Assembly (NCBI RefSeq): GCF_017696175.1
Contig: NZ_JAAORE010000001.1
Location: 248,001-312,000, forward strand
DNA: 64,000 bases
Direction: 5' to 3'
Source: Prochlorococcus marinus XMU1404
GTDB lineage: Bacteria; Cyanobacteriota; Cyanobacteriia; PCC-6307; Cyanobiaceae
In this document: in pieces, positions 46,617 through 56,021 of the stretch
How positions within the stretch are numbered: position 1 is the stretch's first letter
Layout: every line of letters starts with the position of its first letter
Position numbers and translations under genes: made by a program
Notes under the pieces: model-generated
The model's database searches: none
What the model saw: only the letters and a program-made list of their open reading frames with translations
Told to the model about the DNA's origin: nothing

Positions 46617-47414
46617 CTAATAATTTTGGGATTTGCCTTTGGTTAAAGAGTATAAAAACCGAGATATATATTCGTTGATATAGCTAAGCAAATAAATGAA
46701 CCATATAGGGGATCTGCCTTTAGTTAAAGAGTATAAAAACCGAGATAAATATTCGTTGATATAGCTAAGCAAATAAATGAACCATTGAGGTGGATTTTTT
46801 GATAGGCCTGATATGGTAGCAAGAGCAAACATACCTAAAAGTGCTATTCCAAGAAATAATCCAGCTCCCTGACTAACTCCGGCCCCAACAGCTACAAGAA
46901 TGGAATCGCTGATTAAGAGACTTATTAATAAAGCTGGAGTGAATATTTTCCATCTAGTTCCCCCAATTCCAATTGCATAGCTTAGAAAATCAAAAAGACC
47001 AGTCATCAAAAGACCAGTCATAAGAAAGAAATTTTCCTCTAATTGATTTTGATTAAAGCTTTCAATCTTTTTCATTGCTTTTGTTCCGACTAAACGACGA
47101 ACAGGTTTGCGGCCAAAGTACCTTGCTATGAAAAAGGCTATTTGGCAAAAAACTATATCAGAAAAAATAATGGTTATGTAACCTTTCTGAAAACCTAATA
47201 GTGATCCAGCAAGTAATGAGTAAGCCGAACTTGGTAGGGCAGGAAGAATTATACTTATTCCTCTAAGTATAAATATTCCTAGAGGGGCCCAAAAGCCCAT
47301 ACTCTCGACTTTGCTCCTTAAGGGTTCGATGCCATAGTTTTGTACTAAATAGATTAATCCAACCAATATCGCGACAAAGAAAACTATTGAAAGTAGCTTC
47401 TGTATTTTATTCAT
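46617..47414 (-). CDS. TVP38/TMEM64 (DedA-like) membrane protein with duplicated C-terminus
   Basis: A 265-residue membrane protein of the VTT/SNARE-associated family, whose bacterial members are linked to lipid scrambling or envelope homeostasis. The core motif is in ALPSSAYSLLAGSLLGFQKGY and IGGTRWKIFTPALL, with about six hydrophobic segments. The C-terminal 27 residues are a near copy of the preceding 27: WFIYLLSYINEYLSRFLYSL is followed by WFIYLLSYINEYISRFLYSL. The copy comes from an 81-base in-frame tandem duplication at 46628-46785. Start at ATG 47414. Confidence 0.88.
   Translation of the reverse strand: MNKIQKLLSIVFFVAILVGLIYLVQNYGIEPLRSKVESMGFWAPLGIFILRGISIILPALPSSAYSLLAGSLLGFQKGYITIIFSDIVFCQIAFFIARYFGRKPVRRLVGTKAMKKIESFNQNQLEENFFLMTGLLMTGLFDFLSYAIGIGGTRWKIFTPALLISLLISDSILVAVGAGVSQGAGLFLGIALLGMFALATISGLSKNPPQWFIYLLSYINEYLSRFLYSLTKGRSPIWFIYLLSYINEYISRFLYSLTKGKSQNY
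46628..46785. repeat. 81-bp tandem direct repeat (two copies) inside a TVP38 gene
   Basis: Copy one spans about 46628-46704 and copy two about 46709-46785, with a constant offset of 81 bases. Only a handful of differences separate the copies across some 77 aligned bases. Both contain GTTAAAGAGTATAAAAACCG and AAATAAATGAACCAT. Because 81 is 27 codons, the reading frame of the TVP38 family gene is preserved and its C-terminus is extended by a repeated helix. Confidence 0.93.
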
Positions 47415-47560
47415 TATTTTCTAGTAGATTTATTGGGAGAAAATTCTTAATTTAATATTTGATTGTATCTATAATAGAAATACTAATCAATAAAAATTTT
47501 TACAAATTTTTAATCTTATATTTACTCCTTAAAATAGATTTTTGTATTTCAAAAGTATTC

Positions 47561-47980
47561 ATGGTTGATTCTAAAAATAAAGTTAATTTAATATTTTTCA
47601 GAAATAGCATTGGTTTAGTCCTTTCCATGATCGTTTCAATTTGTATTTCAATAAAACAAGCAAATGCTTTGCCTCATGAATGGGTTGGAGTCCCTAAAAG
47701 TGAATATGGAGAACAGTTGTGGGATAGACAAAGTATTAAAAGAAATAAGGATGGTTCTGTGAGAGTATTGAGTAAATTTATTCCCAAAACAAAAAGTGAA
47801 ATTACTAAGGATATTCTCTATACAATGGATATAAATTGTTTTGAGAAATCATTTAGAGACGTTGATGTATCTATAGATGAAGTAAATACTAATTTTAATG
47901 ATTTAGCTGATTGGCAAGATCCAAATGGAGATAAACTGATTTTGGGTGTTATTGGTCAAGTTTGCAGAGTTGAAAACTGA
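47561..47980 (+). CDS. Small exported protein, function unknown
   Basis: A 139-residue protein from ATG 47561. Residues 1-36 look like a signal peptide: KNKVNLIFFRNSIG, then a hydrophobic core LVLSMIVSICISI and a cleavage-like NALPH. The mature part is soluble and contains two cysteines (INCFEKSF and GQVCRVEN) that could form one disulfide. The region HEWVGVPKSEYGEQLWDR suggests a conserved surface-entry domain, but I do not recognise a family. Earlier in-frame TTG and ATT codons would add a second hydrophobic stretch and are less likely. Confidence 0.7.
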   Translation: MVDSKNKVNLIFFRNSIGLVLSMIVSICISIKQANALPHEWVGVPKSEYGEQLWDRQSIKRNKDGSVRVLSKFIPKTKSEITKDILYTMDINCFEKSFRDVDVSIDEVNTNFNDLADWQDPNGDKLILGVIGQVCRVEN

Positions 47981-48040
47981 AAATTGAGAATTGAAAAAAA
48001 AATAAAAGAAAAAATTTAGTTTCTAAATGCCTAGAAAATA

Positions 48041-48068
48041 TAAAACCCCGCCAAAGACAGGGTTTTAA
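48041..48068 (-). terminator. Terminator-like hairpin downstream of tRNA-Phe
   Basis: TAAAACCC at 48041-48048 and GGGTTTTA at 48060-48067 are inverted complements around an 11-base loop. On the minus strand the hairpin lies directly after the tRNA-Phe 3' end at 48072, and the stem ends in TTTT followed by ATATTTT. It is a plausible intrinsic terminator for the tRNA transcript. Confidence 0.7.
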
Positions 48069-48071
48069 AGG

Positions 48072-48144
48072 TGCCAGGACCCAGATTTGAACTGGGGACA
48101 CGGCGATTTTCAGTCGCCTGCTCTACCAACTGAGCTATCCCGGC
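48072..48144 (-). tRNA. tRNA-Phe (anticodon GAA)
   Basis: The minus strand forms a full cloverleaf: acceptor GCCGGGA with TCCTGGC (one G-T), D arm with AGCTCAGTTGGTAGAGCA, anticodon stem GGCGA/TCGCC around CTGAAAA, and T arm around TTCAAAT. The anticodon is GAA. CCA is not encoded. The gene stands alone between the exported protein and the FGGY kinase gene. Confidence 0.96.
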
Positions 48145-48233
48145 TCTAACCTATATACTTTAAATTACGATGTGTAGTTTGTGAAACCCTATTATTAAAA
48201 ATTTTATATCTTCATCAAATATTCAAAAAACTA

Positions 48234-49463
48234 TTATTTTGCATTAACCGCTAATAAGGCAGTACCAAATGAAGAAGTTTTTTTACATGAAACTATTGGT
48301 ATATTGATAATTTTTTCTCTTATTTTTCTCCATTGTGGGTTTTGTGAACCTCCACCAATAGTGATAATTTTTTTTGGAAGAGAACCTGTTAGTTCGCTTA
48401 GTTTTTCCCATCCTTTTAATTCGATCCTAGCTAGCCCTTCAAATAATGCATGTAAATAAAGTGAGTCGCTTACTGGTCTAGGACCAAGTATAGGCTCTAA
48501 ATTAGAATTGTTAACAGGAAATCTTTCTCCTTTACTATTAAGAGGTAAAAGATTCAAAGAAGTGTTTTTCGATGGATTAATTTGTCGACTAAGTTCCTTT
48601 ATTTCTAAATCAGAAAAGAATTTAGACAAGATACCGCATCCCGCATTTGATGCTCCTCCGCATATCCAATCACCGTTTATTCTATGTATTGTAATTCCCT
48701 TTTTTTTTATAGGATCATCAATAATTTTTTTTACCACAATTGTTGTTCCTAAAACTGTGAGACCATCTTGTTTACCTAATTCAGCAGCTATTAAACTTGC
48801 ATTCGAGTCAGTGGTGCCAGAGATTAATAGTAATTTCTTGTTCAAGTTAAATCTCTCTGCCAAATCAAGATTTACTTGTCCAATAATTTTTCCACTTTTT
48901 ATTATATGAGGTAGGCATTTTTGCCATGAAGTATCGAGATAACTTTTTGGCCACGATTCTTTTTTTAGATCCCAACCAAGTTTTAGATTATTGCCTTCTT
49001 CTCCAAGAGTCCAATCTTTTAAAAACCAACCGGTGATCCAATCAGATTGGTGTCGTAAAAGTATATTTGTCCCATATTTATCTATTAGTTTCAATGCTTT
49101 AGCAAGACTACTGTATGGAGTTCGCAGATGATCTTCTCCAGAAGTTAATGATTCAATAAGGATCTTATGTTCATTACATGCTTGGTCATAAGGTATTGCT
49201 TCCCCTATAGACTCTCCTTGCAAGTTGGATGCTATTAAAGTTCCTGAGGTGCCAGAGATAGCCAATTTATCAAGATTAATTTTTATCTCAATAGGTAAAC
49301 TAACTAAGAGATTTTCACAAGAATTGATCCAAGAATTTGGATTTTTAAAGCTGTATAAATAAGGTGCAGAATTTGAATATACTAATTTCTTATGAAAATT
49401 AATTATTGATATTCTTGCACCACTGGTTCCGAAATCTAAACCGCCATAAAAATTATCAGGCAT
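48234..49463 (-). CDS. FGGY family carbohydrate kinase
   Basis: A 409-residue sugar kinase. The N-terminal phosphate-binding loop is YGGLDFGTSGARISI, the ATP-linked loop is LLISGTTDSNASLIAAELG near residue 220, and the C-terminal adenosine motif is IITIGGGSQNPQWRKI near residue 370. Cyanobacterial and plant relatives of this size have been shown to be D-ribulose kinases rather than xylulose kinases, so D-ribulose is my first guess as substrate; the sequence alone does not prove it. metK lies 12 bases upstream on the same strand. Confidence 0.9.
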   Translation of the reverse strand: MPDNFYGGLDFGTSGARISIINFHKKLVYSNSAPYLYSFKNPNSWINSCENLLVSLPIEIKINLDKLAISGTSGTLIASNLQGESIGEAIPYDQACNEHKILIESLTSGEDHLRTPYSSLAKALKLIDKYGTNILLRHQSDWITGWFLKDWTLGEEGNNLKLGWDLKKESWPKSYLDTSWQKCLPHIIKSGKIIGQVNLDLAERFNLNKKLLLISGTTDSNASLIAAELGKQDGLTVLGTTIVVKKIIDDPIKKKGITIHRINGDWICGGASNAGCGILSKFFSDLEIKELSRQINPSKNTSLNLLPLNSKGERFPVNNSNLEPILGPRPVSDSLYLHALFEGLARIELKGWEKLSELTGSLPKKIITIGGGSQNPQWRKIREKIINIPIVSCKKTSSFGTALLAVNAK

Positions 49464-49475
49464 AGAATATATATT

Positions 49476-50717
49476 TTATAAAAATACCTTGGAAGCCTCC
49501 GCTAATTCGGCTGCTTTTTCTTCTACATTTTCCCAAGGAAGTTCAAGATCTCTTCTGCCAAAATGTCCATAGGATGCAGTCTTTCTGAAAAATTTACCAC
49601 CCATTTTTTTTGGTAGATTTCTTAAGTTAAACTCTTTTATAATTGCTGCAGGTCTTAAATCAAAGTACTGTTTAATAAGCTCAGTCAAATTAGCTTGTGA
49701 AATAATACCAGTATCAAAAGTTTCAACAAGAATTGAAATCGGTTTCGCAACTCCAATTGCATAACTTAATTGTACTTCTGCTCTTTTTGCTAACTTTGCC
49801 TTAACTATACTTTTAGCTACATACCGTGCTGCATAAGCGGCTGATCTATCCACTTTTGTGGGATCTTTACCTGAGAATGCCCCTCCTCCGTGTCTTGCAT
49901 ATCCACCATAAGTATCTACAATAATTTTTCTGCCAGTAAGTCCTGCATCTCCTTGAGGACCTCCTACGACAAATTTTCCAGTTGGGTTTACCAGAAATCT
50001 TGTTTCGTTAATGCTTGGTTTGATTTCTAAATCTTCTGTAGCTGGAATTACAACATTCTTCCATAGATCTTCTTTGATTTTTTGACGAATTTCTTCTTCA
50101 TTAGTGGTCCCATCTATTTCAGGGTTATGTTGAGTTGAAATTAAAATGGTATTAATCGAAACTGGCACCCCTTTTTTGTAATCAATACTTACTTGAGTTT
50201 TACCATCAGGGAGGAGATAATTGAGGACTTCTTCGTGTCTTACTTTGGCAAGTTGAATGGCTAATCTATGCGCTAAGCTAATCGGTAATGGCATTAACTC
50301 AGGTGTTTCATCGCATGCATAACCAAACATTATGCCTTGGTCACCAGCTCCAGTATTATCTTCCAAATCATCATTAATATCATCTGCATTGTTTACTCCT
50401 TGAGAAATATCTGGCGATTGCTCGTCAAGCGCTACTAAAACAGAGCAACTATTTGCATCAAAACCACCTGCTTTATAGCCTTCATATCCAATTTCTTTAA
50501 TTACATTCCTTACAAGTTTTATATAATCAATTTTTGCTTTAGAAGTTATTTCTCCAGTAAGTAAACAAAGACCTGTATTGACAACAGTTTCGCATGCAAC
50601 TCTGCTTTCTGGATCTTCTGTTAATAAGGCATCTAAAACAGCGTCGCTTATTTGATCACATATTTTGTCAGGATGGCCTTCAGTAACGGATTCAGAAGTG
50701 AAGATGAAATCACTCAT
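49476..50717 (-). CDS. metK: S-adenosylmethionine synthetase
   Basis: Makes SAM from ATP and methionine. At 413 residues it is full length. The ATP-binding motifs are [18 protein letters not shown] near residue 12 and [16 protein letters not shown] near residue 123. The phosphate-binding loop is [19 protein letters not shown] near residue 285. The metal- and substrate-site [20 protein letters not shown] is near residue 253. It is followed at 12 bases by the FGGY kinase. Start at ATG 50717, with a 139-base gap to the rpsA stop in which I see no recognisable SAM riboswitch. Confidence 0.97.
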   Translation of the reverse strand: MSDFIFTSESVTEGHPDKICDQISDAVLDALLTEDPESRVACETVVNTGLCLLTGEITSKAKIDYIKLVRNVIKEIGYEGYKAGGFDANSCSVLVALDEQSPDISQGVNNADDINDDLEDNTGAGDQGIMFGYACDETPELMPLPISLAHRLAIQLAKVRHEEVLNYLLPDGKTQVSIDYKKGVPVSINTILISTQHNPEIDGTTNEEEIRQKIKEDLWKNVVIPATEDLEIKPSINETRFLVNPTGKFVVGGPQGDAGLTGRKIIVDTYGGYARHGGGAFSGKDPTKVDRSAAYAARYVAKSIVKAKLAKRAEVQLSYAIGVAKPISILVETFDTGIISQANLTELIKQYFDLRPAAIIKEFNLRNLPKKMGGKFFRKTASYGHFGRRDLELPWENVEEKAAELAEASKVFL

Positions 50718-50856
50718 TTATACATAATTTTAAGTTAATCTTCATCCTAAATTAGACTATCGTTACTAATCAATATTTGTAAATTTAAAAAATACTTGTT
50801 CAAGCATAAAAAACCATTTGTTTCTACATATTCCTACTTAACGTAAATAAGTGTAT

Positions 50857-51948
50857 TTATATTGTTTCACCTGTCGCAGTGGTACTTTCTTCGATGTCGT
50901 CAGTTTGTTCAAATAACATTTGCTTGTATTTAGCAGCCATTTCTTCGGCTTTATTAAAAACTTTTTGAGGGTCAGTTAGCATATCGCCTGGTTCGGGTTC
51001 AAGTGCTTTAGTAGATAAGGAAATTCTTCCTCTTTCAGAATCAAGGTCAATTATCATGACTTTCATTTGATCATTAACATTTAAAATATTATGAGGTGTC
51101 TCGATATGTTCATGACTGATCTCGGAAATGTGCAATAGACCACTAACTCCTCCAATATCAATAAATGCTCCATAAGGTTTAATACCTTTTACAGAACCTA
51201 CAACAACTTCTCCTACCTCAAGTCTATTCATTTTTTTCTCAACTAAGGCTCTCCTATGACTTAGAACTAATCTGTTTCTCTCTTCATCAACTTCAAGAAA
51301 TTTTAAAGGTAAATATTCACCTTCTAAGTCATCTTTGATTTTCCGTGCACTAATATGCGAGCCTGGGATAAAACCTCTCAAGCCTTCAACTCTCACAAGA
51401 GCACCTCCTCTGTTTGTTGCAAAAACTTCGGAATATATAGTTGCATCTTCTTTTTGAAGCTGTCTAACCCTTTCCCATGCTCTTTGATATTCAATTCTTC
51501 TAATGGAGAGGGCTAATTGGCCATCTTCATTTTCTTCACTCATTATAAAAAATTCTCTGCTTTCAGAAGGTTGTAAAACATCATTAAGTCCTTCAACTCT
51601 ATTTATTGAAACTTCTTGAACAGGCATAAAAGCGGCTGTTTTTGCGCCTATATCTATCATGGCCCCTTTGGGCTCTAAAGCGAAAACGGTACCTTTTACT
51701 AAATCACCAGGCTTGAAATTATAGTCATACTTTCCCAAAAGTGATGCGAATTCTTCTTGAGTGAACCCTGCGTTGTCAAAATCTGTATTTCTTCTGCTAG
51801 AAGAAGAATCTGCTGAAGGGATATCATTCTTTTCAAATGATAAATCTTCCTCATTTAGGGATGGTGATTCGTTATCTAATGAAGAAGAATTTTTAACTTT
51901 TTTATCCTCAGAAAGTTCTTTAATAGTTTGGGAAGAATTTTCGTTCAT
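50857..51948 (-). CDS. rpsA: Ribosomal protein S1
   Basis: A 363-residue S1 of the shorter cyanobacterial/plastid type. The N-terminal 60 residues are acidic and serine-rich. Three S1 (OB-fold) domains follow, starting at FKPGDLVKGTVFALEPKGAMIDIG (about residue 80), ATIYSEVFATNRGGALVRVEG (about 168) and GEVVVGSVKGIKPYGAFIDIG (about 242). It binds mRNA leaders at translation initiation. The gene stands alone between metK and nrdR on the same strand. Start at ATG 51948. Confidence 0.96.
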   Translation of the reverse strand: MNENSSQTIKELSEDKKVKNSSSLDNESPSLNEEDLSFEKNDIPSADSSSSRRNTDFDNAGFTQEEFASLLGKYDYNFKPGDLVKGTVFALEPKGAMIDIGAKTAAFMPVQEVSINRVEGLNDVLQPSESREFFIMSEENEDGQLALSIRRIEYQRAWERVRQLQKEDATIYSEVFATNRGGALVRVEGLRGFIPGSHISARKIKDDLEGEYLPLKFLEVDEERNRLVLSHRRALVEKKMNRLEVGEVVVGSVKGIKPYGAFIDIGGVSGLLHISEISHEHIETPHNILNVNDQMKVMIIDLDSERGRISLSTKALEPEPGDMLTDPQKVFNKAEEMAAKYKQMLFEQTDDIEESTTATGETI

Positions 51949-52056
51949 TTGTTATATCGCAGACTACCTAAGGTAGTTAGAAAGGAATGCTACTAGCCTG
52001 CAAACTGATAGCAAAAATAGTTGTGTTAAGTATTCTACACTTTAAGATGCTGAATT

Positions 52057-52536
52057 TTATAAAATTGAAGCTAATTGGTTTTTTGAACTTCCTTTTAGAG
52101 ACTCAAGAGTAGAAACAAAATCTTTTACTCCATTAAATTTTCTGTAAACTGAAGCGTATCTTATATAAGCAACCTCGTTTTCTTTCCTTAGACCTTTAAG
52201 TATTAATTCCCCAATTTGTGAAGATTTTATATCTTTATTAGAGTCTTGAACGATTTGTGATTCAATTCCATCTACAAAGTTTATAATTGCTTCACTAGTG
52301 AAGGTAGTTTTTTCGCAAGCTCTTGATATGCCCGTAAATAATTTTTGTTTATCAAATAATTCTCTGCTCCCATCTTTTTTAACAACTGAAACTGGCATTG
52401 TTTCAACCCTTTCATAGGTTGTAAACCTGAAGCTGCAATTTAAGCACTCTCTTCTTCTTCGAACGCTTTTACCACTATCAGCAGATCTTGATTCCAAAAC
52501 TCTGCTATCTGTGTTTTGACAGGTTGGACACTGCAT
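52057..52536 (-). CDS. nrdR: Transcriptional repressor NrdR
   Basis: Represses ribonucleotide reductase genes when dATP is high. A zinc ribbon is formed by [15 protein letters not shown] and [12 protein letters not shown] (residues 3-43), followed by an ATP-cone domain from about residue 48 ([20 protein letters not shown]). The 159-residue length is normal. Start at ATG 52536. The psbB-psbT operon lies upstream on the same strand, separated by a strong terminator. Confidence 0.97.
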   Translation of the reverse strand: MQCPTCQNTDSRVLESRSADSGKSVRRRRECLNCSFRFTTYERVETMPVSVVKKDGSRELFDKQKLFTGISRACEKTTFTSEAIINFVDGIESQIVQDSNKDIKSSQIGELILKGLRKENEVAYIRYASVYRKFNGVKDFVSTLESLKGSSKNQLASIL

Positions 52537-52595
52537 GTGGCGAAATAAGGTGCACTCAACTCTAATAGTAGAGTAATATTTTAATTATGAAAAGT

Positions 52596-52629
52596 AAAAA
52601 AAAACCTCTTTAACAAGAGGTTTTTTTTC
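52596..52629 (-). terminator. Intrinsic terminator of the psbB-psbT operon
   Basis: AAAAACCTCTT (about 52600-52610) pairs with AAGAGGTTTTT (about 52615-52625) around TAAC, with an A-run on one side and a T-run of eight on the other. On the minus strand this sits just after the psbT stop at 52635 and ends in a T-run, so it terminates psbB-psbT before nrdR. It is symmetrical enough to work in both directions. Confidence 0.9.
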
Positions 52630-52634
52630 TGAGT

Positions 52635-52733
52635 TCATTTTTTATCAAATTTAGGTGGGTCTCTAAAAGCGACAGCAAAGAATAAGGTTACAACTGCGAG
52701 AGTTAAAATTAGTACGTAGGCAAAAGCTTCCAT
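52635..52733 (-). CDS. psbT: Photosystem II reaction centre protein T
   Basis: A 32-residue single-span protein read directly from the [22 protein letters not shown] followed by the family tail [13 protein letters not shown]. PsbT sits near the PSII dimer interface close to PsbM and PsbL. It is the usual partner directly after psbB, here 23 bases downstream on the same strand, and is followed by the terminator at 52596-52629. Confidence 0.97.
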   Translation of the reverse strand: MEAFAYVLILTLAVVTLFFAVAFRDPPKFDKK

Positions 52734-52756
52734 AATATTAAGTAATAAAGTTTAGT

Positions 52757-54280
52757 TTAAACCCTTCCTGGGATTCTTCTTGTGGTTTCGTCACCAAGTT
52801 TCTTGAATAAACCAAATTCAACTTGGTCTCCAATCTCAGCGTCAATACCAGCGAAGGAATTTCTGTAAAGAGTTCTTGAGGCATGCCACCAGTGGCCAAA
52901 CAAGAATAGCAATCCGAAACATAAATGCGCATATGTAAACCACGCTCTTGGAGAACTTCGGAATACACCGTCAGATTTATAAGTCTCTCTATCAAACTTG
53001 AATGCTTCACCAAGTTGAGCCTTTCTGGCTAATCTTTTAACTACTGCAGGATCTGTAAATGTTTGACCATTTAAGTCTCCTCCATAGATAGTTGCAGTAA
53101 TGCCAGTTTGTTCAAATGAATACTTTGCTTCAGCTCTTCTAAATGGAATATCTGCCCTTACATTACCTTCTTTGTCTTCAAGAATGACAGGAAAATTTTC
53201 AAAGAAATTAGGTATTCTTCTAACTTCTAGTTCGTTACCTTCTTTGTCTTGAAAAGCAATGTGACCTTGCCAACCAGTTGGTAAGCCATCACCATTAACA
53301 AGAGCTCCAACCCTGAACAATCCTCCTTTGGCAGGACTATTTCCAACATAATCGTAGAATGCTAATTTCTCTGGAATCGACGCATATGCCTCTTCTTTAG
53401 TGGCACCATTGTCTATAGCAGCTTGAACCCTTCTATTAATTTCAGTTTTGAAATAGCCTGAGTCCCATTGATATCTAGTAGGACCAAATAACTCGACCGG
53501 AGTTGTTGCTGAACCGTACCACATTGTTCCGGAAACAACAAAAGAAACAAACAGTACTGCTGCTAAAGCACTAGCTAGAACTCCTTCAAGACTTCCAAGT
53601 TTTAATGCTCTATAAAGTCTTTCTCCAGGTCTATTGGTAATGTGAAAAATACCTCCAATGATCCCCATAAGTCCAGCTGCAATATGATTAGCAACTATGC
53701 CTCCTGGATTAAAAGGATTAAATCCTTCTACCCCCCAAGAAGGAGCTACTGGTTCAACATGACCAGATAATCCATAAGGATCAGAAACCCAAATACCAAC
53801 GTTAGCGCAATGAAATGCTCCAAAACCAAAACATGTGATTCCAGCTAACAGGAGGTGAATGCCGAATATTCTAGGCAAGTCAAGAGCAGGCTCACCCGTT
53901 CTTGAATCTTCCCATAAATCTAAATCCCAGTATGTCCAGTGCCAAATAGAGGCCAACATCAATAGTCCACTAAACACTATGTGTGCAGCTGCGACTCCTT
54001 CAAAACTCCAAAATCCAGGATCAACTCCTGTAGCACCCGTAATATCCCATCCGTTCCAACTACTTGTGATACCTAGTCTTGCCATGAAAGGCATAACGTA
54101 CATTCCCTGTCTCCACATTGGATTGAGAACAGCATCAGAAGGATCAAAAATGGCTAATTCATAAAGAGCCATTGAACCGGCCCAGCCGGCTAATAATGCA
54201 GTATGCATAAGATGCACAGCAAGTAGTCGACCTGGGTCATTAATAACTACTGTGTGAACTCGATACCAAGGCAATCCCAT
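52757..54280 (-). CDS. psbB: Photosystem II chlorophyll-binding protein CP47
   Basis: A 507-residue inner antenna protein with six membrane helices and a large lumenal loop between helices V and VI (about residues 255-445). Chlorophyll-binding histidines are visible in [47 protein letters not shown] and VANHIAAG. The C-terminal [13 protein letters not shown] region is typical. Start at ATG 54280. psbT follows. Codon use is biased toward a few preferred triplets, in keeping with very high expression. Confidence 0.98.
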   Translation of the reverse strand: MGLPWYRVHTVVINDPGRLLAVHLMHTALLAGWAGSMALYELAIFDPSDAVLNPMWRQGMYVMPFMARLGITSSWNGWDITGATGVDPGFWSFEGVAAAHIVFSGLLMLASIWHWTYWDLDLWEDSRTGEPALDLPRIFGIHLLLAGITCFGFGAFHCANVGIWVSDPYGLSGHVEPVAPSWGVEGFNPFNPGGIVANHIAAGLMGIIGGIFHITNRPGERLYRALKLGSLEGVLASALAAVLFVSFVVSGTMWYGSATTPVELFGPTRYQWDSGYFKTEINRRVQAAIDNGATKEEAYASIPEKLAFYDYVGNSPAKGGLFRVGALVNGDGLPTGWQGHIAFQDKEGNELEVRRIPNFFENFPVILEDKEGNVRADIPFRRAEAKYSFEQTGITATIYGGDLNGQTFTDPAVVKRLARKAQLGEAFKFDRETYKSDGVFRSSPRAWFTYAHLCFGLLFLFGHWWHASRTLYRNSFAGIDAEIGDQVEFGLFKKLGDETTRRIPGRV

Positions 54281-54502
54281 CGGTTAATTTCTAGTAACTA
54301 TGCTGAATAAACAGCTAAACATCACGATAGTAAGGGTTTTTTAGTATTAAAGGGATTATTGTAAATAAATTTATTTTCTTGCAAAAATTGGGCAAATCAA
54401 TTTGTAGAACTGACTTTACAAGGAATTTCAAGCTAAAAATTGTTAATATTTTGGTCACAATTCTCAAAGTAAAACGCCAAAATAAGAAAAATAACAAAAA
54501 AA
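54281..54502. promoter_or_regulatory. Divergent promoter region of psbB and a ferredoxin gene
   Basis: A 222-base gap with both genes reading outward. On the minus strand, a TACTAT hexamer (plus-strand ATAGTA at 54327-54332) could be the psbB -10 element, giving a leader of around 40 bases. No clear -35 box is seen at the proper distance. On the ferredoxin side the sequence is AT-rich with several weak -10-like strings, and I cannot choose between them. No open frame is convincing here. Confidence 0.35.
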
Positions 54503-54865
54503 ATGGCAACTATCAGATTTATCCGAGAGGATTTAGAAGTTCAATGCAATTCAGGTGAAAACTTAAGAGAATTAGTAATGAAAGAGAACTTACAGCTTTA
54601 TGGTTTAAAAGGTATTCTAGGTAATTGTGGAGGAGCAGGTCAATGTAGTACTTGTTTTGTTTCAGTTGAAGGAGGAAATAAAAATTCTTTAAGCCCTCTT
54701 ACTTCCGTTGAAGAAGAAAAACTTAAAAATAGACCAGAAAATTGGCGACTTGCATGCCAAACATTAATAAAATCATCTGCAGTAATTTTAACAAAACCAC
54801 AATCCCCTCCCTCAAATTTGGAGGAACTAAAAAAAATCAGCGAAAATAAAAAATTATCTCGCTAA
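54503..54865 (+). CDS. 2Fe-2S ferredoxin
   Basis: A 120-residue plant-type ferredoxin domain. The cluster cysteines are in GNCGGAGQCSTCFVSVEGG (residues 48-56 region) and RLACQTLIKS near residue 90. The spacing differs slightly from photosynthetic PetF and there are extra C-terminal residues (SPPSNLEELKKISENKKLSR), so it is a specialised ferredoxin rather than the main PSI acceptor. The electron partner is not known. Start at ATG 54503. psbM follows about 105 bases downstream on the same strand. Confidence 0.92.
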   Translation: MATIRFIREDLEVQCNSGENLRELVMKENLQLYGLKGILGNCGGAGQCSTCFVSVEGGNKNSLSPLTSVEEEKLKNRPENWRLACQTLIKSSAVILTKPQSPPSNLEELKKISENKKLSR

Positions 54866-54969
54866 ATTGTTTAAGACTGTTAATCAGTTGATAAAATTTG
54901 TTTATTTTTCCACTTTATTTCAAGTTATATGTTTATAGTCTTAATTAACTAATAGAACTGTCAACTTAA

Positions 54970-55122
54970 ATGGAAACAACCAATTTTGGATTCGTAGCTA
55001 GTCTTTTATTTGTAGGAGTTCCAACAATATTCCTCATAGGTCTATTTATCTCTACTCAAGATGGCGAAAAATCTAGCTTCTACTCTGATTCTAGTAAAGG
55101 TAAACTTGGTCCAAAACGCTAA
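54970..55122 (+). CDS. psbM: Photosystem II reaction centre protein M
   Basis: A 50-residue protein read directly from the DNA: METTNFGFVASLLFVGVPTI starts the one membrane helix, continuing FLIGLFISTQDGEKSSF and a basic tail KGKLGPKR. PsbM lies at the PSII dimer interface. The C-terminal extension beyond the plastid form (about 34 residues) is usual in marine picocyanobacteria. The stop is 10 bases before the prmC start, so they may be co-transcribed. Confidence 0.96.
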   Translation: METTNFGFVASLLFVGVPTIFLIGLFISTQDGEKSSFYSDSSKGKLGPKR

Positions 55123-55132
55123 ACTTCTTTAG

Positions 55133-56002
55133 ATGCTTAGCATTCCTGCAAAAGAATTTTTATTTTGGAAAAAAAAACAACTTTTAAAAGGAGGCAATCA
55201 ACAATCATTTGATGTTTTACTTGATTGTATTGGCGGTATTTCGACTAGTGATCTAAATTTATTAAGCATAAATCCTGAAGGAAATTTAAATTTAAAAAAA
55301 ACTTTAGACTTTTTAGAATCTGTTTGGGAAGATCATTTATTTAATTATTCCCCCATTCAATACCTTTGTGGAATAACTTTTTGGAGAAACTTAAAATTAA
55401 AAGTTACAAATAAAGTACTTATCCCTAGGCCAGAGACCGAAATGATAGTTGATATTGTCTGCAAGATATTTGGAAAGAAATCACAAAAATTATTATTTGC
55501 TGAATTAGGAACTGGATCAGGAGCTATAAGTATTGCATTAGCATTAGCCTATCCATTGTGGGATGGAATAGCGACTGATATAGATGAAGATGCTTTAGAA
55601 ATAGCAACTGAAAATTATAGAAATTCTTCTACACAAACAAATTTGAAATTTTATTGTGGAAATTGGTGGAACCCTCTTGAAAAGTTTAAAGGAAAATTAG
55701 ATCTGGCTATTTCAAACCCGCCATATATTCCTATAGACACTTATGAAATATTACCCAAAGAAGTAAAAAATTTCGAACCAAAAATTGCTTTATTAGGAGG
55801 TGAAGATGGTTTAGAACATATTACGGAAATAATTGAAAAAGCACCATTATTTTTAAAAGACAAGGGATGGTTGATTTTAGAGAATCATTTTGATCAAGGT
55901 GAAAAAGTAAAACAACTTCTTATTAAAAATAGATTTACATCAATAGAAATCGTGAATGATTTTTCAGGTATTGGTAGGTTTACTATTGGAAGATATAAAT
56001 AG
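55133..56002 (+). CDS. prmC: Release factor glutamine methyltransferase PrmC (HemK)
   Basis: Methylates the GGQ glutamine of peptide chain release factors. At 289 residues it has the normal length. The methyltransferase motif I is AELGTGSGAISIALAL near residue 121, and the substrate-binding NPPYIP motif is near residue 197. The N-terminal helical domain ends with NYSPIQYLCGITFWRNL and the KVLIPRPETEMIVD motif near 98. Start at ATG 55133, right after psbM. The tsaC gene begins 20 bases after its stop, so the two likely form an operon. Confidence 0.96.
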   Translation: MLSIPAKEFLFWKKKQLLKGGNQQSFDVLLDCIGGISTSDLNLLSINPEGNLNLKKTLDFLESVWEDHLFNYSPIQYLCGITFWRNLKLKVTNKVLIPRPETEMIVDIVCKIFGKKSQKLLFAELGTGSGAISIALALAYPLWDGIATDIDEDALEIATENYRNSSTQTNLKFYCGNWWNPLEKFKGKLDLAISNPPYIPIDTYEILPKEVKNFEPKIALLGGEDGLEHITEIIEKAPLFLKDKGWLILENHFDQGEKVKQLLIKNRFTSIEIVNDFSGIGRFTIGRYK

Positions 56003-56021
56003 ATTATTGGATTCTAATTTA

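Noticed and set aside
50718-50856. A SAM riboswitch upstream of metK
   Set aside because: I looked for SAM-I, SAM-II and SAM-V style conserved pseudoknot sequence and found none; the gap is AT-rich without a strong stem.
52738-53013. Frame overlapping the end of psbB on the same strand
   Set aside because: It lies within the coding sequence of CP47, in another frame, with no family resemblance.
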